Part shown: positions 1 through 6,138 of the stretch, piece after piece
Layout: each line of letters starts with the position of its first letter
Position numbering within the stretch: position 1 is the first letter of the stretch
Assembly: GCA_002412555.1 (NCBI GenBank)
Contig: DHVH01000295.1
Location: 1 to 12,287, forward strand
Length of the DNA stretch: 12,287 bases
From: Marinilabiliaceae bacterium UBA5213
Lineage (GTDB): Bacteria; Bacteroidota; Bacteroidia; Bacteroidales; Marinilabiliaceae
Direction of reading: 5' to 3'
Translations under genes and position numbers: made by a program
Notes under the pieces: generated by a model
Seen by the model: only the letters and a program-made list of their open reading frames with translations
The model's database searches: none
Told to the model about the DNA's origin: nothing

Positions 1-317
1 TGGAAGCCATGCGCCCCCTCATCGAACTGGCAAAACCGCTCAATGTGGTTATACACAAGGCCATCGACGACACCCGCGACACCTTTGCGTCCATGCAGCA
101 ACTGCAGTCCCTTAAGGGCGTGAATGCCATTCTCACTTCCGGCAAGGCCCCATCCGCATTGGCTGGGGCGGATGTCTTAAGAAGGATGACCCAACACCAG
201 AAAGATCTGCGCATTATTGTGGCAGGCGGTGTTACCAAAGACAATAGAGACGAGATACACCAGTTAATCGGTGCCTCCCAATACCATGGCAAACGCATTG
301 TAGGGGATCTGTTATAG
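1..317 (+). CDS. cutC: CutC family protein (copper homeostasis protein CutC), C-terminal part
   Basis: Partial gene: the reading frame is open to the left edge (Glu and Ala codons precede the first visible Met at position 9), so that Met is probably internal and the true start lies outside the window. The roughly 104 visible residues match the C-terminal half of the CutC TIM-barrel family. Visible motifs are the strand VVIHKAIDDTRD (family form VTFHRAFDxTxD), ILTSGKAPSALAGADVLRR (family form ILTSGxAxSALxGLxLI) and IIVAGGVTKDN followed by a Tyr-His-Gly segment. CutC was linked to copper tolerance in E. coli, but its biochemical role is unsettled. It ends in TAG directly before a strong hairpin and converges on the hydrolase gene on the other strand. 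It is probably unrelated to the sugar locus. The family call is firm; the function is not. Confidence 0.88.
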   Translation, partial: EAMRPLIELAKPLNVVIHKAIDDTRDTFASMQQLQSLKGVNAILTSGKAPSALAGADVLRRMTQHQKDLRIIVAGGVTKDNRDEIHQLIGASQYHGKRIVGDLL

Positions 318-319
318 AA

Positions 320-353
320 AAAGGGGCACGATAGAAGATATCTGTGCCCCTTT
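320..353. terminator. Intrinsic terminator, probably bidirectional, between cutC and the hydrolase gene
   Basis: A perfect 10-bp stem, AAAGGGGCAC (320-329) with GTGCCCCTTT (344-353), encloses a 14-nt loop and starts three bases after the cutC stop. On the plus strand the stem ends in TTT and continues as GTTTT. On the minus strand it ends in a run of Ts. It can therefore stop transcription from both converging genes. Confidence 0.8.
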
Positions 354-365
354 GTTTTAAAACTT

Positions 366-382
366 CAGCAGCTCGGCTGCTG
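366..382 (-). terminator. Second hairpin immediately after the hydrolase stop codon
   Basis: CAGCAGC (366-372) and GCTGCTG (376-382) form a perfect 7-bp GC-rich stem with a 3-nt loop. Read on the minus strand it begins one base after the TAA stop of the hydrolase gene and is followed by AAGTTTT. It resembles a short intrinsic terminator stacked in front of the larger hairpin at 320-353. Confidence 0.55.
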
Positions 383-383
383 A

Positions 384-2894
384 TTACTTACTAAATTCAC
401 CCTTTTCGATGCTCCAGTCACTGCCAAAAAATCCGGAGATTTTTAGGTCCTCCAGACCAGTCTTCAAATAATCGGCAGAAAAAACCATGACATCCGGGAA
501 ACCGCTAATACCGGAAAAATAATTGTTGGCAAAGGTCGCCTTCATCCCTTTCAGACCTGTTCCTGCCACTACGCCAACACTGGCTGTGGTACTGTCAAAT
601 CGTGGATAGACAAAGTAGGTACCCAAATCATCTCCCTTTAACACTTCGTCACCGAAGCGAATCTCGCCATCAGCCACATGCAAGGGTGCGTTACGCAGTA
701 CTTTTTTCCAGGCCTTGTTATTGCTGGCGTTGCCATAGATAATCACATTCTGGTCCCTATAATTCTTCGCATTAAATGCCTTATCTGAAACCACATCAAT
801 GGAGGCGTTGCCCCTGTACAGGAAGGTTTCGGCATCAAAACGCGCTTTGTTAAGATACCACGCGTTTTCCTCTTTTGTTCCCCCGGTGGCATAAACAAAC
901 ACCACATGGTTGTCAAACGCCGTCTTGAAGCCCCCATGACGCAGGGAATATTTTTCTGCAGTCTTTACCTGACTGATCGACTTCCAGCCATCAACCGCAT
1001 TTTCAATCGTTAGATCCATCCCTTTTTGACCCTGAATGCTGGTTCCGTTTACCACAACGACCGGGTCGTTCTCCAGATTCAATTGGGAAAGATTCAGCGT
1101 GAGAACAGACACATTTTCCACCGATCCGATAATGGAATCTCCTTTCACATCCAATACAACATTGGAAAAGTCCCATGATCTGGGTTGCTGTTCCACTCTT
1201 ACCCAGTAGTTCTGGGCCGAGACTGCTGGAGAAGCGGTATGGAATTCTATGTGCTGCACATTTTTTACAGCAGGGATGGCATGCCACTTAAAATAATCGA
1301 AGATGGGGAACCAGTCCACGCTGTGATCGCCATACCAGTGTGAACCTCCGGGGTATTCATAATAACTAAAATTATTGTGGAACTCACCCAGGGTGCTGCG
1401 CATCAACCGGGCCTGATCAACACTTACCACATTATCGGCATCACCATGCAAAATATAAACACCCGATTGCAAATAGTTACGCTTTAGGCTCAAGGTGCGA
1501 CCGGCATTGGCAGCCCGCTTAATTTGTGTATAATGCTTACTAGCCTCCGATAAAGAATCGTTTTCGGCGCGACGATAGCCAATAATATCCGGATAACTGG
1601 CGCAGGGTGCAATGGCAGCAAACTGATCGGGATAAGTCACGCCTAAATACCAAGTGCCGTGCCCCCCCATCGAATGCCCGGTTAGGTAGGTCAATGAGTC
1701 TTCCGTTTTAAAGACTTTTTTGGCTTCAGCCAGCACCTCCATGGCATCGATGCGCCCCCACTCTTCCCAATTGAAACCAAAGGGGCGACGGTTGGTAGGC
1801 GCCACAATGTGCGCCCAATCCTTTTTCTTGTAGGCACGCGCCTGATTGCGGGCTTCCACCGAAGCACCATGCACGGATAAAACCAAAGCCTGCCCGTCTG
1901 CCACCTCCGTGGAAGGCGCCACACTGTAATATTGAACACTGCCGTCTATCTGGCTGATAAAGGTGCGCTCATGGTGATCCGTCATATAGCGCTGCTGCAG
2001 TTCTATTTCGGTCCGATCCAGCTCCCGTCCTCTTCCATCGGAAAGAATAAGGATCGCATTAATACTAGCGGTATTGGAGGCATCCTTAACACCAGGAATC
2101 CTGAATTTCACCTTTCGGACAGCCATCGGCATCACCGCATCGGTGGCAAAAGTAGCGCGCTCGCCAGTTTCAAGAATACATTCAATCTTCAAATCCTTTA
2201 AATCCTTGTCAGTGGCATTCAGTAGGCGCACAGCACCCCATTTTTCTTCCGGCTCACCATTTATGATATCTGGCAGAGTCAAATCACGGTTGATTAACAT
2301 AACCTCCTTAGTGGGGACCACCAGCTTGGCAGCTACACGGCCAAAGCGGCCCGGGGTATAAACAAATTGATTCCTCCCTTTCTTAAGGCGAAAAGGAATC
2401 AGGGTATAACCAAAATCGTAGTGGTCGCCCTCCTGAACCATTCCATTGATATAAACTCTGGTGTGGCCCGTGGCTTCCAATAGAACCACCTCTTCAACAG
2501 GTGCATCAAAACTCGTATATAAATACCCCCGTCTTAAATTTGGGTTTCTAAACACCTGGGCAGTATCTGCCGAAATAGCACTCCATTTCAAGGGGGCATC
2601 TGTTCCAGGATAATTAACCAGTGCCTCTCCCTCTACAGGTGTTTTAAAAGAATTGTTGGCCAAATGCCAGGCAACAATGTCCTGACTACCGAACAAAACG
2701 CCACTGCGCGCCGCTTGCTCCAGCACGAGTCCTTCCTCAAAGACATGAATAATGGAACCTTCTTTGGTTTCTTCATACTTCTCTTTTCCAAAGTACTCAA
2801 CAATATTGCCCTGCCGTTGAGCGGAAACGGTGTTATAGCAGCTAAAGAACACCGCCAGAAAGAGGGGCGTCTTTTTGATCAATTTTCTCATCAT
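384..2894 (-). CDS. Secreted prolyl-oligopeptidase/esterase-type alpha/beta-hydrolase, multidomain
   Basis: An 836-residue protein with a Sec signal peptide (Lys-rich start, hydrophobic LFLAVFF, likely cleavage after VSA near residue 25). Residues about 100-195 look like a beta-sandwich of galactose-binding type (GYLYTSF, TRVYINGMVQEG, FRLKKGRNQFVY). Residues about 335-540 form an alpha/beta-hydrolase core: HGA at 342-344 as probable oxyanion segment, nucleophile elbow GHSMGG with Ser408, HGDADNVV with Asp487, and PGGSHWYG with His519, so the triad appears complete. Residues about 650-836 form a further alpha/beta segment (NVIIYGNAS, GDDLGTYFVYPRF, FPDVMVF) seen in some large bacterial hydrolases of this type. 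Both Met codons at the start (2894, 2891) give the same signal peptide. It lies 152 nt after the ROK gene on the same strand. An esterase acting on acylated glycans fits the context, but a peptidase cannot be excluded. Confidence 0.82.
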   Translation of the reverse strand: MMRKLIKKTPLFLAVFFSCYNTVSAQRQGNIVEYFGKEKYEETKEGSIIHVFEEGLVLEQAARSGVLFGSQDIVAWHLANNSFKTPVEGEALVNYPGTDAPLKWSAISADTAQVFRNPNLRRGYLYTSFDAPVEEVVLLEATGHTRVYINGMVQEGDHYDFGYTLIPFRLKKGRNQFVYTPGRFGRVAAKLVVPTKEVMLINRDLTLPDIINGEPEEKWGAVRLLNATDKDLKDLKIECILETGERATFATDAVMPMAVRKVKFRIPGVKDASNTASINAILILSDGRGRELDRTEIELQQRYMTDHHERTFISQIDGSVQYYSVAPSTEVADGQALVLSVHGASVEARNQARAYKKKDWAHIVAPTNRRPFGFNWEEWGRIDAMEVLAEAKKVFKTEDSLTYLTGHSMGGHGTWYLGVTYPDQFAAIAPCASYPDIIGYRRAENDSLSEASKHYTQIKRAANAGRTLSLKRNYLQSGVYILHGDADNVVSVDQARLMRSTLGEFHNNFSYYEYPGGSHWYGDHSVDWFPIFDYFKWHAIPAVKNVQHIEFHTASPAVSAQNYWVRVEQQPRSWDFSNVVLDVKGDSIIGSVENVSVLTLNLSQLNLENDPVVVVNGTSIQGQKGMDLTIENAVDGWKSISQVKTAEKYSLRHGGFKTAFDNHVVFVYATGGTKEENAWYLNKARFDAETFLYRGNASIDVVSDKAFNAKNYRDQNVIIYGNASNNKAWKKVLRNAPLHVADGEIRFGDEVLKGDDLGTYFVYPRFDSTTASVGVVAGTGLKGMKATFANNYFSGISGFPDVMVFSADYLKTGLEDLKISGFFGSDWSIEKGEFSK

Positions 2895-2972
2895 AGTGTA
2901 AATATTTGTTTTTCAATTTTAGCCTGTCACAAATACAAACACCAAATAAACAGAAAGACCATGACCAGGAAC

Positions 2973-3055
2973 CAACACTGATCATCTTTTTCAACTCCAA
3001 CAAAGATAACAAGGAATACAATAAAAATAAACCATTCGTAAAAAAATCAGTGTTG
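2973..3055. repeat. 10-bp inverted repeat spanning the ROK-hydrolase gap
   Basis: CAACACTGAT (2973-2982) and its exact reverse complement ATCAGTGTTG (3046-3055) are separated by 63 AT-rich bases. The right arm covers the ROK stop codon. Inside the arms a poly-A stretch faces a poly-T stretch, so on the minus-strand transcript the stem could extend by about five more A-U pairs after a small bulge. It could be an mRNA processing or attenuation structure between the two genes. No conventional terminator was found here. Confidence 0.4.
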
Positions 3056-3922
3056 CTGTTTGGCATCAAAGTAGAGCGCCGCAGCACCCAATACAGATAC
3101 ATCCGGCTCATCACTGACGGCAATCGTAAGATTCTCCACCGATTTAGGATAGGGGAATTTTCTTAGGACCTTCCACACATGGGATTCAAAGAAAGGATAA
3201 AAAGAAGCAATTGGTCCTCCTAAAATAATGCATTGAGGATCGAGTGCGAAAAGGATGGTTTGTATAAAATGGCCCATATCTATGCCAAACTGTTCTAAAA
3301 TAGCCAAGGCTATTTTATCCTCCTTCTTTGCTCTGGCTAGCAAAGTTTTGCTTCTCATACCATACTTCAATTCAAAATAACCGGGCGTACAGTAATGCTC
3401 ATAGTTATGGTCACGGTAAGGAATATAACCAAACTCCCCGGCACCGCAATTGGTGCCGGAATAGAGCTTGTCATTGGTAATGATTCCCACACCAAGCCCT
3501 TCACCGCCAAACACTCCAACCATGTTACTGTAGGGGCGCCCTTTGCCATAATATTTCTCGCCAACAGCAAAACAGTTGGCATCATTGTTCACATAAATAT
3601 CTATCTCAAACCGCGATTTAAGCAAATCGGCCAGTTGAACCTGCCGCCAGGAGGGGATATGCTCCACATTATAAACGATGCCCCGCGAAACATCTACCAG
3701 ACTAGGCACGCCAATGCCTATACCTACAACTTCAGGACTTATGACTTTTTCAATGGCTTCAATCATTTGATTGAGAATCTCCTCTTCGCTTCCGTAGTTA
3801 TCAATTTCCATGGAAACAGACCTTTCAACAACATTGCTATTGACGCGCCCTGCCTTAAGTATTTTTCCTCCCAGAAAAACACCTATGACTGTTTCCTCAT
3901 TTTGCGTTAAGTCCTTTATCAT
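3047..3922 (-). CDS. ROK family protein (sugar-kinase fold) with degenerate signature motifs
   Basis: A 291-residue protein of usual length for a ROK sugar kinase, with no N-terminal helix-turn-helix (only about 12 residues precede the first strand), so it is not a NagC/XylR-type repressor. Recognisable ROK features are IGIGVPSLVD, catalytic-type VNNDANCFAVGE (Asp114), the glycine-rich GGEGLGVGII, AGEFGYIPY and the late DPQCIILGGPI. Differences: the first phosphate loop reads GVFLGGKI instead of the usual GxDxGGTK, losing the Asp and Thr. The Zn site is not conserved: Tyr166 replaces the His of EFGH, and only Cys178 remains of CxCGxxGC. It sits 80 nt downstream of the LacI gene on the same strand and is probably co-transcribed. 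It may be a kinase for the sugar released by this locus, or a non-catalytic sugar sensor. Family assignment is firm; activity is uncertain. Confidence 0.85.
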   Translation of the reverse strand: MIKDLTQNEETVIGVFLGGKILKAGRVNSNVVERSVSMEIDNYGSEEEILNQMIEAIEKVISPEVVGIGIGVPSLVDVSRGIVYNVEHIPSWRQVQLADLLKSRFEIDIYVNNDANCFAVGEKYYGKGRPYSNMVGVFGGEGLGVGIITNDKLYSGTNCGAGEFGYIPYRDHNYEHYCTPGYFELKYGMRSKTLLARAKKEDKIALAILEQFGIDMGHFIQTILFALDPQCIILGGPIASFYPFFESHVWKVLRKFPYPKSVENLTIAVSDEPDVSVLGAAALYFDAKQQH

Positions 3923-3923
3923 A

Positions 3924-3947
3924 GTTTTAATAATGCGTGTTTAAAAC
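3924..3947. repeat. Inverted repeat just upstream of the ROK start codon
   Basis: GTTTTAA (3924-3930) and TTAAAAC (3941-3947) are exact reverse complements 10 nt apart, ending one base from the ROK start codon on the minus strand. It could be a regulator site or a weak 5' mRNA hairpin. AT-rich arms of this length also arise by chance. Confidence 0.3.
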
Positions 3948-4002
3948 AATTTGCTGCTGGCTAACAAAAATTAATTATAAAGGACAAAGACACAACAACC
4001 AT

Positions 4003-5022
4003 CTATTCCCTTTTAAATGAACTTCGTCTGACGATCAATTGAAGCGGCTTTACAGTTGTTCCTGAACCGGCATACCGACCTTCAACAGCATCAAAAAGTT
4101 GACTTACAGCCGTTCTACCCATGTCATACCCCGGCATTTCAACGGCCGAGAGGGACGGACATATATACTCATTAGCCGGCTCGTCTCCAAAGGCAACAAT
4201 GGCCAATTCGTCAGGCACTTTTATGCCAGCTTCAACGGCCATTTTTGTAAGCATTAATCCGGCATCACTGCCAGCCACAAAAACACCATCGGGCTTTTGT
4301 GGCGCAGTCATCCACATTGAGAACACCCCACGAACATCTTCGTGTGTCAAATCTGTTGCCAATAAAAAGTTCGGCCACAATTGTATTTTATGGATCTCTA
4401 AAGCCTCAGAAAAACCTCTTGCCCTTTCCTGAAACACCTTACAGTCAGAAGGCCCACCCAAATGAGCTATCTTTTTACATCCAATTTTTATAAGATGGGA
4501 TACGGCCTGAAATGCCCCATCAAAATTATCTACAATAATTTTTTGGCAATCTAAGGAATAATCTACCCGGTCGAACAAAACCAGAGGGATCCCATTTTTC
4601 TTAAGCTTTTCAAGATGGGAGACATCTGTTGTTTTAACCGACAAGCACGCAATAACCCCGGCAACACGGGTGGAGTTAAACATCCGGGTAACTTCTATCT
4701 CGCGCTCCAGCGACTCATTGGTCTGCGCAATGATTATCTGATAGCCTTTATCATAAGCCACAGATTCAATTCCACTCACGACCTGACTAAAAAAATACCG
4801 GTTAATATTGGGCAGCAAAACGCCTATAATATTGGTTTTGTTTTTAGACAAACTGGATGCCACCAAATTGATATCATAACCTAATTCAGCAGCCTTTTGC
4901 CGAACCAACTTTTTAGTTTTCTCACTAATCTGACTCTTATTATTAAGCGCCCGGGAAATGGTAGATGGCGCTACCTTTAATTCCCGGGCTATGTCATTGA
5001 TGGTTACATTTGATACTGGCAT
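4003..5022 (-). CDS. LacI/GalR family transcriptional regulator
   Basis: A 339-residue protein of standard LacI-family length and architecture. The N-terminal helix-turn-helix occupies residues about 6-27 (VTINDIARELKVAPSTISRA). A hinge helix follows at about 52-60, with Leu58 in the position that intercalates at the central CG step of LacI-family operators. From residue 64 (NIIGVLLPNI) comes a periplasmic-binding-protein-like sensor domain, with typical elements GVIACLS, PLVLFDR, IVDNFDGA, KIAHLGGP, ERARGF, PDGVFVAGSDA and VAFGDEP. It is cytoplasmic and probably binds a sugar or sugar phosphate. It lies between the barrel/GH9 pair and the ROK gene, all on the same strand. No hybrid two-component or SusR-like regulator is visible in the window, so this is the likely local controller. 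The ligand is unknown. Confidence 0.95.
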   Translation of the reverse strand: MPVSNVTINDIARELKVAPSTISRALNNKSQISEKTKKLVRQKAAELGYDINLVASSLSKNKTNIIGVLLPNINRYFFSQVVSGIESVAYDKGYQIIIAQTNESLEREIEVTRMFNSTRVAGVIACLSVKTTDVSHLEKLKKNGIPLVLFDRVDYSLDCQKIIVDNFDGAFQAVSHLIKIGCKKIAHLGGPSDCKVFQERARGFSEALEIHKIQLWPNFLLATDLTHEDVRGVFSMWMTAPQKPDGVFVAGSDAGLMLTKMAVEAGIKVPDELAIVAFGDEPANEYICPSLSAVEMPGYDMGRTAVSQLFDAVEGRYAGSGTTVKPLQLIVRRSSFKRE

Positions 5023-5056
5023 CCGATATTCTCTGTTTACACCTACTATTTCGGTG

Positions 5057-5064
5057 CAAAATTA
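5057..5064 (-). promoter_or_regulatory. Bacteroidota-type -7 element for the LacI gene
   Basis: Read on the minus strand this is TAATTTTG, an exact match to the TAnnTTTG -7 consensus of the Bacteroidota primary sigma factor, 34 nt before the LacI start codon. No convincing -33 TTTG was found at the expected distance (a GTTT lies at 5081-5084, a short spacing). Confidence 0.5.
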
Positions 5065-5127
5065 AGAAATAATGTTTAATAAACGGATTGTTATTTCATT
5101 TATATATTGGGCGATGGCAGGGGGATA

Positions 5128-5153
5128 TCCAGAAATTGGAAGAAAATTCTGGA
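5128..5153. repeat. Hairpin-forming inverted repeat between the LacI and barrel-protein genes
   Basis: TCCAGAAATT (5128-5137) and AATTCTGGA (5145-5153) pair with a single-base bulge around a 7-nt loop. It lies about 117 nt past the barrel-protein stop on the minus strand. There is no T-run, so it is a poor intrinsic terminator, but it may protect a 3' end. The rest of this 247-nt gap (5023-5269) is AT-rich, with a short direct repeat CATGTAAAAA at 5220 and 5256 and nothing else recognised. Confidence 0.35.
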
Positions 5154-5269
5154 GTGATCCATCCTCGAAATTTTCAAAAATTCGTCAAATGGGTATAAAT
5201 TATAATTCTTGAACAAATTCATGTAAAAAGCCTCATTTAGAAGGAAAGTAAAATCCATGTAAAAAACTT

Positions 5270-6106
5270 TTAATGGGGGTTCAATTCGGTCAAAATTTCA
5301 TTTGCCCAATCTACGTATTCGGGTCGTTCAAAAAGTTGGCCGGCACTAAAAATCCTTAATCCGGCTATTTTATTCTCCCTCAACATAAAAACATAGTGCC
5401 TTAGAACCCTCTTAAATTCCTCTTCAGACAACCACCGTCCCCCATCCATCCCTGATCTCAAATACAAACCGGCAATAACAAATCGATTGGGGTGATGGGC
5501 CACCCCTTCAGCTAAATGTTCTTCCGCCTTGGCCATGATTTCGGGTGTATTTCCCCAAATATTCAGAATAATACCGTCAATGGGGAAATCAAAAGAATGC
5601 CTTCCCTGATTGCGGTGTGGATAGTGAGGAGCTACAAGTTTCAGTTCAGGATTTACACTTTTGGCAGCATTGATTATCTCCCGCCACTGTTCCTCAGTTC
5701 TTATTCCGTCTTCAATTTCATCGTAAAAATCATTTAAATAGAGCCCCAGAATACCAGGATGTTCCAAGGAAAGTTGTGCTACCCATCGGGCATGCCTGAC
5801 CGATTCTTCCTGTGTCCATCCCCAGGCAGCCCTCTCGATTTTTGCCAGAACATAATCCACGCCGGGCACCTGAAGACATTTGTACATGTGAGTTTCTTCC
5901 CAACTTTGGCCGGTATAGGCCGGATCGTGTGTCCAAATGAGGTTAAATCCAATATTTTTTACGAGGCCAGAAATATCCAGATTAGCATCATGGTTCCAAA
6001 GAGAAACAAACTTCCTATCAGGCACCTGGCTGGTTACATCAAACCTGGTAAAAATAAACGCTGCAGTTATGAAAACTGCAATTGATACACTCTTTATTGA
6101 CATCAT
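5270..6106 (-). CDS. Secreted protein, predicted (beta/alpha)8 barrel, family not recognised
   Basis: A 278-residue protein with an N-terminal signal peptide (hydrophobic IAVFITAAFIF; cleavage likely near TSQ, residues 25-27). No family was recognised. Eight evenly spaced strand-like segments can be picked out: KFVSLW (32), FNLIWTH (54), VDYVLAKIE (83), ILGLYLNDFYD (119), LKLVAPHYP (155), GIILNIW (178), RFVIAGLYL (208) and IAGLRIFSAGQL (247). That spacing is what a compact TIM barrel would give. Acidic residues at the strand ends (Glu91, Asp126, Asp129, Glu260) and the aromatic loops could form a sugar-binding or catalytic site. The gene begins 32 nt after the GH9 stop and is almost certainly co-transcribed with it, which points to a role in glycan degradation. 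A glycosidase is plausible, but a non-catalytic binding protein is also possible. The start is the first of two Met codons. Confidence 0.75.
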   Translation of the reverse strand: MMSIKSVSIAVFITAAFIFTRFDVTSQVPDRKFVSLWNHDANLDISGLVKNIGFNLIWTHDPAYTGQSWEETHMYKCLQVPGVDYVLAKIERAAWGWTQEESVRHARWVAQLSLEHPGILGLYLNDFYDEIEDGIRTEEQWREIINAAKSVNPELKLVAPHYPHRNQGRHSFDFPIDGIILNIWGNTPEIMAKAEEHLAEGVAHHPNRFVIAGLYLRSGMDGGRWLSEEEFKRVLRHYVFMLRENKIAGLRIFSAGQLFERPEYVDWANEILTELNPH

Positions 6107-6138
6107 AGTTTAGGCATTTTATTGTTATCGTCCGTCAT

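Noticed and set aside
2909..2960. Possible promoter for the hydrolase gene (minus-strand TGTATTTG and TTTATTTG)
   Set aside because: Each differs from TAnnTTTG at one position and neither has a convincing -33 partner; such matches are common in AT-rich DNA.
2842..3123. 93-codon minus-strand frame covering the ROK-hydrolase gap
   Set aside because: It overlaps the ends of both flanking genes in another frame and has low-complexity composition. It does not resemble a known small protein.
3395..3910. 171-codon open frame on the plus strand opposite the ROK gene
   Set aside because: It lies wholly within a well-supported ROK gene on the other strand, has no recognisable domain, and looks like a mirror frame of that gene.
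5220..5265. Direct repeat CATGTAAAAA at 5220 and 5256
   Set aside because: Only two short AT-rich copies downstream of a gene; not enough for a CRISPR, an attachment site or a regulator site.
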